Assembly (NCBI GenBank): GCA_963621995.1
Contig: CAVFFZ010000005.1
Span: 1 to 64,000, forward strand
Direction: 5' to 3'
DNA: 64,000 nucleotides
Source: UMGS1663 sp963621995
GTDB taxonomy: Bacteria; Bacillota; Clostridia; TANB77; CAG-508
The notes beneath the pieces were generated by a model. That model made no database searches, was not told where the DNA came from, and worked only from the letters and a program-made list of their open reading frames with translations. Each line of letters opens with the position of its first letter. Within the stretch, counting starts at the first letter, position 1. The position numbers and the translations under genes were made by a program. Below, in pieces: positions 8,065 through 16,317 of this stretch.

Positions 8065-9036
8065 ATGCAAAACAAAGTAAAGCCATTTGTAAAATGGGCG
8101 GGAGGTAAAGGAAGTCTATTAAATCAGTTAAATAAGTATTATCCATTAGAACTAAAAAATGGAGAAATAGAATGCTATATAGAACCTTTTGTAGGTGGAG
8201 GAGCAGTTTTAATAGATATATTACAAAATTATAAAGTAAAGGAAGCATATGCTTTTGATATAAATGAAAATTTAATAAATTCTTATAACATAATAAAAAA
8301 CAATGTTAATGAATTAATATATAATCTAAAAATATTAGAAAAAGAATATTTGAGGTTAGAAAAAGATGCAAGAAAAGAATATTTTTATAATATAAGAGAA
8401 CAGTACAACTCTTATAAGTTAGATAAAGATGAAAAGTCATTGCAAAAAGCTGTAGAATTTATTTTTCTCAATAGGACATGTTTTAATGGACTATATAGAG
8501 TAAATAAAAATGGCGATTTTAATGTTCCTATGGGAAACTATAAGAATCCAACTATATGTGACGAAGAAAATTTAAAGGAATTATCTAGACTTATAAAAAA
8601 TGTAAAGTTTCAATATGGGGATTATAAGACAAGTCAAGAATATATAAAGAAAAATACTTTTGTATATTTTGATCCACCATATAGACCTTTAAATGTTACA
8701 TCAGGATTTACATCATATACTAAAGAAGATTTCGATGATGAAAATCAAAAAGAATTAGCATTATTCTATAAAGAATTAAGTAATAAAAAAGTAAAAGTTA
8801 TGCTTAGTAATTCTAATCCTAAAAATACAGATAAAGAAGATTGTTTCTTTGAAAATATTTATAAAGGGTTCAATATTAATGAAGTATATGCCAAAAGGAT
8901 GATAAATGCTAATTCGAATGGAAGAGGAGAAATATCTGAACTTCTTATAACAAATTATGAGTCAGATAATTCTTGCTATGGAGAAATAGAATGTATAGAG
9001 GGAAATACTATTTTGAAACAGATAATTTCAAATTAA
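8065..9036 (+). CDS. dpnM: Adenine-N6 DNA methyltransferase, DpnIIA/Dam type
   Basis: A 323-residue class D12 (alpha) adenine methylase. The motif order is FVKWAGGKG (motif X, residues 7-15), FVGGGAVLID (motif I, AdoMet binding), and DPPYRPL (motif IV, catalytic, about residue 207). These match the Dam/DpnM group, which methylates adenine in GATC and protects it from the partner nuclease. ATG 8065 is preferred over 8038 because GAGAGGTG lies just before it. Two further R-M genes follow, overlapping by 46 and 1 bp, so all three are made from one message. GATC specificity is inferred from family and gene order. Confidence 0.88.
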   Translation: MQNKVKPFVKWAGGKGSLLNQLNKYYPLELKNGEIECYIEPFVGGGAVLIDILQNYKVKEAYAFDINENLINSYNIIKNNVNELIYNLKILEKEYLRLEKDARKEYFYNIREQYNSYKLDKDEKSLQKAVEFIFLNRTCFNGLYRVNKNGDFNVPMGNYKNPTICDEENLKELSRLIKNVKFQYGDYKTSQEYIKKNTFVYFDPPYRPLNVTSGFTSYTKEDFDDENQKELALFYKELSNKKVKVMLSNSNPKNTDKEDCFFENIYKGFNINEVYAKRMINANSNGRGEISELLITNYESDNSCYGEIECIEGNTILKQIISN

Positions 9037-9767
9037 TTTATAACGATATATTTAAAGCAATAAAAAAAGTCGAAGATAAAAGTATAGATATGATATTTGC
9101 AGATCCACCATATTTTTTATCCAGTGATGGTATAACTTGTAGTGGGGGGAAAATGGTAAGTGTTAATAAAGGAGAATGGGATAAAACATTATCAATTAAA
9201 GAAAAACATAAGTTTAATAAAAAGTGGATAAAAGAATGTTATAGAATTTTAAAAGATAATGGTACTATTTGGATAAGTGGAACTTTGCACAACATTTATT
9301 CTATAGGAATGGCACTTGAAGAGGAAGAATTTAAAATAATAAATAATATTACATGGCAAAAAACAAATCCACCGCCAAATCTAGCATGTAAAACATTTAC
9401 ACATTCTACCGAAACTATTTTATGGGCAAGAAAAGACTTGAAAAATATTAAATATACATTTAATTATGAAATTATGAAAAAATTAAATAATAATAAACAA
9501 ATGAAAGATGTCTGGACAACTTCATTAACTAAGCCATCAGAGAAAAAACAAGGAAAACATCCAACTCAAAAACCATTAGAAATATTAGATAAAATAATAC
9601 TTGCTTCAACAAATGAAAATGATTTAGTTTTAGATCCATTTTGTGGCAGTAGTACAACAGGAATATCAGCAGTTAGATTAAATAGAAGATACATAGGAAT
9701 AGACAATGAAAAAGAATATTTGGAGATATCAAAAAAAAGATTCGAAGAAATAAAGGAGGAGATATAA
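8991..9767 (+). CDS. dpnA: Second adenine DNA methyltransferase, DpnIIB (DpnA) type
   Basis: A beta-class N6/N4 methylase of 258 residues: catalytic FADPPYFLSSDGI near the N-terminus, then WISGTLHNIYSIGMAL, ITWQKTNPPPNLACK, KHPTQKPLEIL and DPFCGSSTTG (AdoMet binding) near the C-terminus. This exact order and wording is that of DpnA, which in the pneumococcal system also methylates single-stranded GATC DNA and protects incoming DNA. I chose ATG 8991, which has GGAGAA five bases upstream; ATG 8973 is an alternative. It overlaps the end of dpnM by 46 bp and the endonuclease start by 1 bp. Confidence 0.88.
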   Translation: MYRGKYYFETDNFKLIYNDIFKAIKKVEDKSIDMIFADPPYFLSSDGITCSGGKMVSVNKGEWDKTLSIKEKHKFNKKWIKECYRILKDNGTIWISGTLHNIYSIGMALEEEEFKIINNITWQKTNPPPNLACKTFTHSTETILWARKDLKNIKYTFNYEIMKKLNNNKQMKDVWTTSLTKPSEKKQGKHPTQKPLEILDKIILASTNENDLVLDPFCGSSTTGISAVRLNRRYIGIDNEKEYLEISKKRFEEIKEEI

Positions 9768-10702
9768 TGTATTTAGAAATGGACTATGATAAATTATCAG
9801 AAATATTTGTAAATAATTTATTAGTAACTAATAGGGGCTTTGATTTTTATGTTGATTGGGAAAATGCGAAAGCGTACAAGGAATTTGAAATAGAATTAAA
9901 TGCAATGAATGTACTAATAAAAGCAGATAATATAAAAGAAAAGTTTTTCAAATTAGTTGAAAAAGTTCCAACTGTTATTGCAACTTTTCCATTATTATTT
10001 GCACTTTCCAAAAATGAAAGAAATGAAGTATGGAAAGGAAAAAATTTGTTAGCAGTTGTTGGAGATGAAATAGGAAATGCTGAAAATTTAAAATTTTCGT
10101 TTGAAGTTGAAAAGCTAAAACAAGGGTTATCTAAACAAGAAATAGAAGATTATTATTATTTCTTTGAAAGAATTGGATTAAAAAATTTATGTGAGAATTT
10201 AGCAGAAAAAAGTTTAACTGATTATGTTATTGGGGTATTAGTAGGTTTAGATTCTAATGGTAGAAAAAATAGAGGTGGTACTGCATTTGAAGATGCATGT
10301 GAACCTATAATAAAGAAAATTTGTGATAAATATAATGTAACAATGTTATCACAGAAGCAGTTTAAAAAATTAAAGGAATATGGCTTTAGCGTATCTGAAG
10401 ATATTGCAAATAGAAAAGCAGATTTTATATTAATAAAAGACAATAAAGCTTTGAATATAGAAGTTGATTATTTCTTTAGAGGAGGTTCAAAACCTGAAGA
10501 AATAATTGATAGTTATATTAATAGACAACATGATTTAGATAAGTTAAATATGGGATTTGTGCTATTAACAGATGGTTTGTGTTGGGATAATAAATCAAAA
10601 AATCAATTACAAAAAGGATTTAGAAACATGAATTATCTTATGAATTTTTATCTTGCAAAAAATGGAATGCTAGAAGAAGTTATACAAACATATTTTAAAT
10701 AA
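9767..10702 (+). CDS. dpnB: Type II restriction endonuclease, DpnII family
   Basis: A 311-residue protein with the DpnII endonuclease core: YVIGVLVGLDSNGRKNRGG at about 155-173, followed by a PD-(D/E)XK-like site in RKADFILIKD ... LNIEVDYFF (about 218-238) and the LLTDGLCWDN block near the C-terminus. DpnII cuts unmethylated GATC. The gene starts at the stop of dpnA (TAATG overlap) with AAGGAGGAG ahead, so it is translated after both methylases. It is slightly longer than the pneumococcal enzyme at the N-terminus. A strong terminator follows, closing the three-gene operon. The system looks complete. Confidence 0.87.
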   Translation: MYLEMDYDKLSEIFVNNLLVTNRGFDFYVDWENAKAYKEFEIELNAMNVLIKADNIKEKFFKLVEKVPTVIATFPLLFALSKNERNEVWKGKNLLAVVGDEIGNAENLKFSFEVEKLKQGLSKQEIEDYYYFFERIGLKNLCENLAEKSLTDYVIGVLVGLDSNGRKNRGGTAFEDACEPIIKKICDKYNVTMLSQKQFKKLKEYGFSVSEDIANRKADFILIKDNKALNIEVDYFFRGGSKPEEIIDSYINRQHDLDKLNMGFVLLTDGLCWDNKSKNQLQKGFRNMNYLMNFYLAKNGMLEEVIQTYFK

Positions 10703-10726
10703 AAACATATTATGAAAGTTTTATGG

Positions 10727-10755
10727 GGGTAACTTTTTATTAAGGTTACCCTTTT
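10727..10755 (+). terminator. Terminator of the DpnII operon
   Basis: Stem GGGTAAC/GTTACCC (10727-10733 with 10745-10751) with an 11-base loop, followed by TTTT. Confidence 0.85.
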
Positions 10756-10777
10756 ATAATTAAAAGGAGGAATTTAA

Positions 10778-11509
10778 TTGATATATAATCCTAAAAATTT
10801 TAAGTTAGAGAATACAAGCATATGGAGTTTTAAAGAAAGAGGTAATTGGGCTACACATAAAGGGGATTATAGAGGAAATTGTCCACCGCAAGTACCAAGA
10901 AATCTAATATTAAAATATACAAGAGAAGAGGATATCGTTTTGGATCCATTTTGTGGAAGTGGTACATCAATGATAGAATGCAAATTATTAAATAGAAAGG
11001 GGATAGGAATTGATGTAAATATAGAATCACTAAAATTAGCTAGAGATAGATTAAATTTTGAATATAATAATATTTATGAACCAAAGTTAATACGATCAGA
11101 TTCAACTAATTTAAAAAAAATAATTCCAGATGAAAAAATTGATTTTATCTTTGCTCATCCACCATATTCAGATATAATAAAATATAGTAAAGATATAAAA
11201 GAAGATATATCAAGATTAAATTTACAAGAATTTTTAAATCAAATGAGTTTATTTTCAAAAGAATGTTTTAGAGTTCTAAAAAAAGACAAAGTTTGTTCAA
11301 TTTTAATAGGTGATATTAGAAAAAATAAAAATGTTATTCCATTAGGATTTCATATCATGAATATTTTTATTCAAACAGGTTTCACATTGAAAGAAATAAT
11401 TATAAAAGAACAACATAATTGTAAGATGACAGATTATTGGAAAAATAAAAATAAGGATTTTTATTTATTAGCACATGAATATATATTTGTTTTTACAAAG
11501 AAAAATTGA
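10778..11509 (+). CDS. Lone DNA methyltransferase (N4/N6 type) with HPPY catalytic motif
   Basis: A 243-residue methylase. WSFKERGNWATHKGDYRGN near the start is followed by DPFCGSGTSMIE (AdoMet motif I, about 50-60) and then FAHPPYSDI (about 127-135). The usual catalytic DPPY is HPPY here, as in some families of COG0863-type methylases. AdoMet motif before catalytic motif is the opposite order to the DpnA-type enzyme next door. Start is TTG 10778 with AAGGAGGA seven bases ahead. No endonuclease is adjacent; the next gene encodes a DUF262/HNH protein, a modification-dependent type of enzyme. It is separated from the DpnII operon by a terminator, so it may be a solitary methylase or part of another system. 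Confidence 0.75.
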   Translation: MIYNPKNFKLENTSIWSFKERGNWATHKGDYRGNCPPQVPRNLILKYTREEDIVLDPFCGSGTSMIECKLLNRKGIGIDVNIESLKLARDRLNFEYNNIYEPKLIRSDSTNLKKIIPDEKIDFIFAHPPYSDIIKYSKDIKEDISRLNLQEFLNQMSLFSKECFRVLKKDKVCSILIGDIRKNKNVIPLGFHIMNIFIQTGFTLKEIIIKEQHNCKMTDYWKNKNKDFYLLAHEYIFVFTKKN

Positions 11510-11557
11510 AAAATTGATAATATTGTGATAAAATTTTAAACGAAGGAGAGGTTTTAT

Positions 11558-13267
11558 ATGGATGAATTATTAACTGCAGAAACTAAAAATTTTCAATCTA
11601 TAATGACAGAATCAAGAAAATTAAAAATACCACAATATCAAAGAGATTATTCGTGGAGTGAGGAACAATGGGAAGAACTATTCAACGATATATTAAAAGG
11701 AAAAAAGAATAAAAATAAACATTATATGGGGGCATTAGTATTTATAAATAGAAAAGATAATATACTAGAAGTTGTTGATGGACAGCAAAGATTAACAACA
11801 ATTGCAATAATGATACATTCTGTTATTAAATTTATTAATTATTTAGTAGAAAGTGAAATAAATAAAGAAGAAAATTTAGAAAGAATAAATATTATAAAAT
11901 CTTATATTGGAAAAAAATCGAGTAAAGATCTTACTTGGGAAAACAGATTAGAATTAAATGAAGAAAATAATATTTTTTATAACACATATATAATGAATTT
12001 TGAACAAATAACCTCAATTCCAGAAAAAATTTCATCAAGTAATAAATTATTGATAAATTGTCAAAATTATTATTATAAAAAAATTCTTGAATATGCTGAC
12101 ATTAAAGATATAAATAAAATTACAGATAAAAAATTATTTAAAATTATGGAATTAATAGATTATATTGTTGAGAACTTAGTATTTGTAAAAATAGTTGCAA
12201 CTAATGAATTAAGTGCATATACGATATTTGAAACTTTAAATGATAGAGGAATAGATTTGTCAATAACAGACTTATTAAAAAATTATTTATTATCACTTTT
12301 TCAAAGAAAAAATGATCAGAAATTTGCTAAAAATAGATGGGATAGTATAGTTGAAAAAGTTGAATTAAAAAATTTTCCGACTTTTTTAAGATATTATTGG
12401 ATGATTGGTAATAAGGCTATGAAAAAAGATGAATTATTTAAAGCTATACGAAACTATATTAAAGATAGAAAGTCGGCTTTAGCATTCTTAAATGAATTAG
12501 ATGAATATGCTGAAATTTTTTCAGCACTTCAAGACGAAACATCATATTACTGGAATGACAAAAAGAGTCTAAAAGACATAGTACTAAATTTACATATATT
12601 AAAAGTAAAACAATGTTATCCACTATTAATGGTTACTTTAAAAAAATTTCCGTCAAAATACTGGATAAATATATTTAGGGCATGTGAAAATATATCTTTT
12701 AGATATTTAACAATTTGTGGTAAAAATCCAAATACTCTTGAAGACATATATAATAAAGTATGTAATAAAATTATTATAGGAGATATAAGCAATTACAGTG
12801 ATATAAAAAAAGAATTGAATAAAATATATATACAGGATGAAGAGTTTTATAATGATTTCATTAATAAAACAATAAATACAAAAGGAAATCAGAGAATTGC
12901 TAAGTATATTTTGATAAAATTAAATACTCATATTTCTACTGAAAAAATTGATTTAGATATAAATAAAAATAGTCTTACATTAGAACATATATTGCCAGAA
13001 ACTCCAACTAATTATTGGAGCGAAATTTTTCCAAAAGATATAATAGATGACTATATTTATAAGATTGGAAATTTTACATTATTGTCTCAAAAAAGAAATC
13101 AAAATATTGCTAATAGTGATTTTAATAAAAAAATAGAAATATATAGTAAAAGTGAAATATTAATTACAAAGAATGTTTCAAAATATTATACTGAATGGAA
13201 TAAAAACAACATAGACAGAAGACAAATGTTTATGGCAGAAAAAGCTAAAGACATCTGGAAAATATAG
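11558..13267 (+). CDS. DUF262/DUF1524 protein, GmrSD-like restriction enzyme (first copy)
   Basis: A 569-residue protein. The N-terminal DUF262 domain shows IPQYQRDYSWSEEQWEELFND (fragment QYQRDYSW) and VVDGQQRLTTI, the ParB-like nucleotide-binding motif. The C-terminal DUF1524 HNH-type nuclease shows LTLEHILPETP, then KIGNFTLLSQKRNQNIANSD and F..K...YSKSE. GmrSD-type proteins cut phage DNA carrying modified bases and need NTP. Both the DGQQR and HIxP motifs are intact, so an active enzyme is likely. It has a good ribosome binding site (AAGGAGAGG). It follows the lone methylase by 48 bp and ends in a terminator. The DUF262 protein at 20097 is only distantly similar. Confidence 0.82.
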   Translation: MDELLTAETKNFQSIMTESRKLKIPQYQRDYSWSEEQWEELFNDILKGKKNKNKHYMGALVFINRKDNILEVVDGQQRLTTIAIMIHSVIKFINYLVESEINKEENLERINIIKSYIGKKSSKDLTWENRLELNEENNIFYNTYIMNFEQITSIPEKISSSNKLLINCQNYYYKKILEYADIKDINKITDKKLFKIMELIDYIVENLVFVKIVATNELSAYTIFETLNDRGIDLSITDLLKNYLLSLFQRKNDQKFAKNRWDSIVEKVELKNFPTFLRYYWMIGNKAMKKDELFKAIRNYIKDRKSALAFLNELDEYAEIFSALQDETSYYWNDKKSLKDIVLNLHILKVKQCYPLLMVTLKKFPSKYWINIFRACENISFRYLTICGKNPNTLEDIYNKVCNKIIIGDISNYSDIKKELNKIYIQDEEFYNDFINKTINTKGNQRIAKYILIKLNTHISTEKIDLDINKNSLTLEHILPETPTNYWSEIFPKDIIDDYIYKIGNFTLLSQKRNQNIANSDFNKKIEIYSKSEILITKNVSKYYTEWNKNNIDRRQMFMAEKAKDIWKI

Positions 13268-13269
13268 AA

Positions 13270-13290
13270 AAAGCCCAATAGGGCTTTTTT
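13270..13290. terminator. Terminator between convergent genes
   Basis: Stem AAAGCCC/GGGCTTT with loop AATA, then T residues; it begins three bases after the stop at 13267 and ends next to the stop of the minus-strand gene at 13291, so it may serve both strands. Confidence 0.85.
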
Positions 13291-13578
13291 CTACACCAAC
13301 TTAACCTCCTCCATCACAAACTCATCCACCATCTCCTGAATCATATTCAAATACCTAACTTGCTCAACAAAACTCTCATTCTCAGAAGGAGCAGGAAACT
13401 TTTCTCTAAGTTCAAACTCAACCAAATTAGCATAACTCTTCAAATGATATTCAAACTCCAACAAATAATCCATAACAGAACCATCCATAACCAAACGAGA
13501 AAACTTAAAAGGCTTATACTCTTCCAAATACTTCTTAGCACAAACACCATATTTACCTAGTTTCAAATTTACCACCAC
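13291..13578 (-). CDS. TnpV-like mobile-element protein
   Basis: A 95-residue protein whose pattern LGKYGVCAKKYLEEYKPFKF ... MDGSVMDYLLEFEYH ... MIQEMVDEFVMEEV follows TnpV, a small accessory protein of clostridial transposons and ICEs: a YG...KKYL..YKP block, a G...YL.E.E block and a C-terminal helix ending in E. The role of TnpV is not established. The start is GTG 13578, inside the 3' end of the upstream gene (26-bp overlap), so translation is probably coupled. The gene pair points against the flanking defence genes and is a separate small insertion. Confidence 0.6.
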   Translation of the reverse strand: MVVNLKLGKYGVCAKKYLEEYKPFKFSRLVMDGSVMDYLLEFEYHLKSYANLVEFELREKFPAPSENESFVEQVRYLNMIQEMVDEFVMEEVKLV

Positions 13579-13858
13579 CCAAACTCATAATAACTAAATT
13601 CAAGCAATCACCAAAACCAGCCCTATAATATTTATCATTCCAATAACCAATATAATCAAGATAATTCTCATCAAGCTTGTCCAATTGCCTTTGAACATAC
13701 TTCTTATTACAACTTGCAACATTTTTCAAAATATTATCACAATACTTATCAAATTCAATTAAATGTCCTTTATCTTCTTCAGTAATTTTGCTCAAACACT
13801 CATCTCTAAAAATTATCCATTCTTTCATCAAATCATTAACTTTATTATCTAAATCCAT
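13553..13858 (-). CDS. Small helical protein, DUF6809-like, paired with the TnpV-like gene
   Basis: About 101 residues from ATG 13858, which has AAAGGA nine bases ahead; the longer frame starts from TTG 13876. The protein is helical and charged and ends YYRAGFGDCLNLVIMSLGGG, which resembles the ending of DUF6809-type proteins found on Clostridia mobile elements. I do not recognise a function. It overlaps the TnpV-like gene by 26 bp, forming a two-gene operon. Four lysine/aspartate-rich helices suggest a small scaffold or regulator; that is only an impression. Confidence 0.45.
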   Translation of the reverse strand: MDLDNKVNDLMKEWIIFRDECLSKITEEDKGHLIEFDKYCDNILKNVASCNKKYVQRQLDKLDENYLDYIGYWNDKYYRAGFGDCLNLVIMSLGGGKFETR

Positions 13859-13876
13859 AAAAATCATTCCTTTCAA

Positions 13877-14401
13877 AATTTAATCAAAAATCTAAAATAG
13901 TCATAAAAATTTATTAAAAAACTAATCAAAATCGTAAAAAAATAAATTTAATTGCTATTTAAAATCAAATGTAATTATTAGAAAATTCCTAAAACTTTCT
14001 AATAAAAATCAAACGAAATTAATACAAATCTCCTAAAATCTCCCAACAAAAATTGGGGAGAAATTGGGGATCAAATTCTCAAAATCACCCCAATTTTAAC
14101 AAAATTGCACACTAAATAAAAAAACAGAAAAGCACTAATATCACTAGCATACAATACAATTCAACATATCCAATAAAATATGTTATGTAACCCTCATAAC
14201 CCGAAGGCCTACACTCACACAAATCACCATTAAAAAACAAAACTGAATCCAATTAATCTTACACAAAAATAACAAAAATTATATGATATAATAAACAAAA
14301 CCACAATATAAAAACATTTAAAAAAAGAAAAACAAAAAGAAATATAAAAAATAAGAAAACAAAATATGCAATTATAGGGTAAAAAAAATATGGAGTAAAA
14401 T
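13877..14401. other. Gene-poor A/T-rich stretch with nested hairpins
   Basis: No coding frame is convincing here. Two G/C-containing inverted repeats stand out: CCCAA/TTGGG (14042-14057) and AATTGGGG/CCCCAATT (14062-14069 with 14088-14095). The rest is very A/T-rich. A TATAAT at 14287-14292 could be the -10 of the 14402 operon, but no matching -35 is seen at normal spacing. The hairpins could end the transcript entering from the left or regulate the operon to the right. Confidence 0.4.
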
Positions 14402-15388
14402 ATGGAAAGGTTTGAAATAAGATCTAAAATCTTTAAAAAATATCACTTAGTAAACGGACAAAAAATTACAATAAAACAACTTAAAAAAATTTCAGAAAAC
14501 GAAAAAATTGAATTAAAAGATTTAATACTAATATTAAACTGTTATAAAAATGCAAAATATAAAAATCTAGAATCTTGGACTACTATAAAAATAAAACAAG
14601 AATGTACAAAAAGAGAAATAGTAAACCTAATAAAAATTGAGTTAAAATATCTACCGCAATATGGTAGTAGAATGTATAGTAAGAAAGAATTAAACAATAT
14701 ATGTCAAAAATATAGAATCAATATTGATGACTTTTTAACCTATGTATATAAATATAAAATTTGCTATTATGAAAATGCTTATATTCTATCAATGAATAAA
14801 AATGGAATTTGGATAGGAGAAAATACAAAATTATCAGTTGAATTTTTGAATGATAATTATTTGAAACTATATAAAAAAGTAGAAAAAATTGCAAATAAAA
14901 TGTCAATTTTGTATAATTCTAAAATAACAAAAGATGAAATGATAGATGTAGGAATAAATTATATTTTAGACCAAGGAAGAATAGAAAAAAATATGTCTTT
15001 TAATAATGAAAGAGCTATTGGAAAATTAGTTTATAAAGCGAAATACAAAATGTTAGAACAAGTAATAAAAGCATTTAAAGAAAGTAACTTAGATGATATT
15101 ATGGATTTCATGGGAGATTACGATAAAGTAGAGCAAAAGAGTAAAATAGATAATTGGTTATATACAATAAAATGGAGAAAAATTGAAAGAATAATTATTG
15201 ATAGTATCCAAACAAATATAGAAGAAATTATAAAAAATAGAAAGTGCGGACTGCGTATGCTAGCTAAAAGATTAAATATGGAGTATAAAGAACTTTATCA
15301 AAACATAGAAAATATTTCTGAAAAATTAATAAAAGGAAATAAGGCAAAGGTTTGTAGAGATGGAAGGGTAGTGATTATGAATGAATAA
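14402..15388 (+). CDS. Unrecognised basic protein with sigma-region-2-like segment and C-terminal HTH
   Basis: A 328-residue lysine-rich protein I cannot assign to a family. Residues about 155-225 (YKKVEKIANKM ... KDEMIDVGINYILDQG ... MSFNNERAIGKLVYKAKYKM) have the spacing of sigma-70 region 2: an entry helix, a D/E-L/M-I-x-x-G block, and an N/F..YA-like helix ahead of basic residues. The C-terminus (CGLRMLAKRLNMEYKELYQN) looks like a helix-turn-helix, as in region 4. The N-terminal 150 residues are unlike sigma factors. It overlaps the next gene by 8 bp, and two small membrane proteins follow. A divergent sigma factor or DNA-binding activator with membrane partners is my best guess; other DNA- or RNA-binding roles are possible. 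Confidence 0.4.
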   Translation: MERFEIRSKIFKKYHLVNGQKITIKQLKKISENEKIELKDLILILNCYKNAKYKNLESWTTIKIKQECTKREIVNLIKIELKYLPQYGSRMYSKKELNNICQKYRINIDDFLTYVYKYKICYYENAYILSMNKNGIWIGENTKLSVEFLNDNYLKLYKKVEKIANKMSILYNSKITKDEMIDVGINYILDQGRIEKNMSFNNERAIGKLVYKAKYKMLEQVIKAFKESNLDDIMDFMGDYDKVEQKSKIDNWLYTIKWRKIERIIIDSIQTNIEEIIKNRKCGLRMLAKRLNMEYKELYQNIENISEKLIKGNKAKVCRDGRVVIMNE

Positions 15389-15788
15389 ATATAAAATAAA
15401 AGGTACTAAAGTAACAGATGAAATAATAAGAATATTTGAAGAAAATAGTTTAAAAGTAATGACAATTAAAGACATGAGAAGTGTTGTAAATAAAATAATT
15501 ATAGTAGGTATCTTTTATTTTTGTATTTCTTTTATATTAGAAAAAATACCATTAGCCAATCTAATATTTTTAGCTATTTTTGTATTCGTAACTATTGGAT
15601 ATATGTTTATCAAATTTAATAATATTTTATATTTTAGAAGTAATAAAATAGGAAGTAAACCATATAAAATTTTTTCAAAGAATAAATATTATGAAATTAA
15701 CAAACATAATAGAAAAATAATTTCAAAGAGTGAAGTTAAATTAATAAAAAAGATTTTAAAAAGTAATAATATGTATAATATTGAGTGA
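15381..15788 (+). CDS. Small two-helix membrane protein
   Basis: A 135-residue protein of unknown function. About 35 polar N-terminal residues are followed by two membrane helices (IIIVGIFYFCISFIL and LANLIFLAIFVFVTIGYMF, residues about 36-78) joined by a very short loop, then a basic C-terminal tail of about 55 residues. Both ends should face the cytoplasm by the positive-inside rule. It overlaps the upstream gene by 8 bp and is followed directly by the next gene, so the three form one operon. The layout (cytoplasmic DNA-binding-like protein plus membrane proteins) would suit an anti-sigma or signal-transfer pair, which is inference. Confidence 0.5.
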   Translation: MNKYKIKGTKVTDEIIRIFEENSLKVMTIKDMRSVVNKIIIVGIFYFCISFILEKIPLANLIFLAIFVFVTIGYMFIKFNNILYFRSNKIGSKPYKIFSKNKYYEINKHNRKIISKSEVKLIKKILKSNNMYNIE

Positions 15789-16142
15789 ATGAAAGAATTA
15801 AGAGATTACTTTAAATATAACAAGAAGACCGATAAATATGATGAAGCAGGATTTGCACAAATAGTAGTAGGAATGTATGTAATTCCAATTACTTTCAATA
15901 TAATTAGCATATATACTGCAATAAGTAAAAATGAATTGCAAAAAAATATCATAGATATTGGTTACATTATAGTTTTTGCAATTACAGTAGTTGCAATTAT
16001 ATACATAATATACATTATAAAGAAAATAAAAATGTTATCAATTACTAATTCATATACATATCCAATTTTTATAGAGACTTTAACTGATTTTATTATATTA
16101 GAATCTAGAGAAAGTAAAGAGGTTCTAAGAATTAAAGGATAA
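15789..16142 (+). CDS. Second small two-helix membrane protein
   Basis: A 117-residue protein that starts directly after the stop of the previous gene (TGA then ATG, no gap). Two membrane helices lie at about 20-43 (FAQIVVGMYVIPITFNII) and 53-79 (IIDIGYIIVFAITVVAIIY). The short polar N-terminus and C-terminal third have no recognised motif. It has the same plan as its neighbour but no clear sequence similarity by eye. It is translated by coupling to the upstream gene, since no ribosome binding site stands apart from coding sequence. Unknown function; operon partner of the sigma-like protein. Confidence 0.5.
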   Translation: MKELRDYFKYNKKTDKYDEAGFAQIVVGMYVIPITFNIISIYTAISKNELQKNIIDIGYIIVFAITVVAIIYIIYIIKKIKMLSITNSYTYPIFIETLTDFIILESRESKEVLRIKG

Positions 16143-16317
16143 ATGCTACCGACTTTTTATTAATTATATTATTTTATAGTTATCTAAAATAATCAATAAT
16201 ATAAAAATATAGAAATAATCATATTTAATGACAAATTTCGACAAAAAATACAATATAAATATGTTAAATTAAAATCATATAGTATTGAGCAAAAAATAGT
16301 AAAAGAGGAACAAAAAT

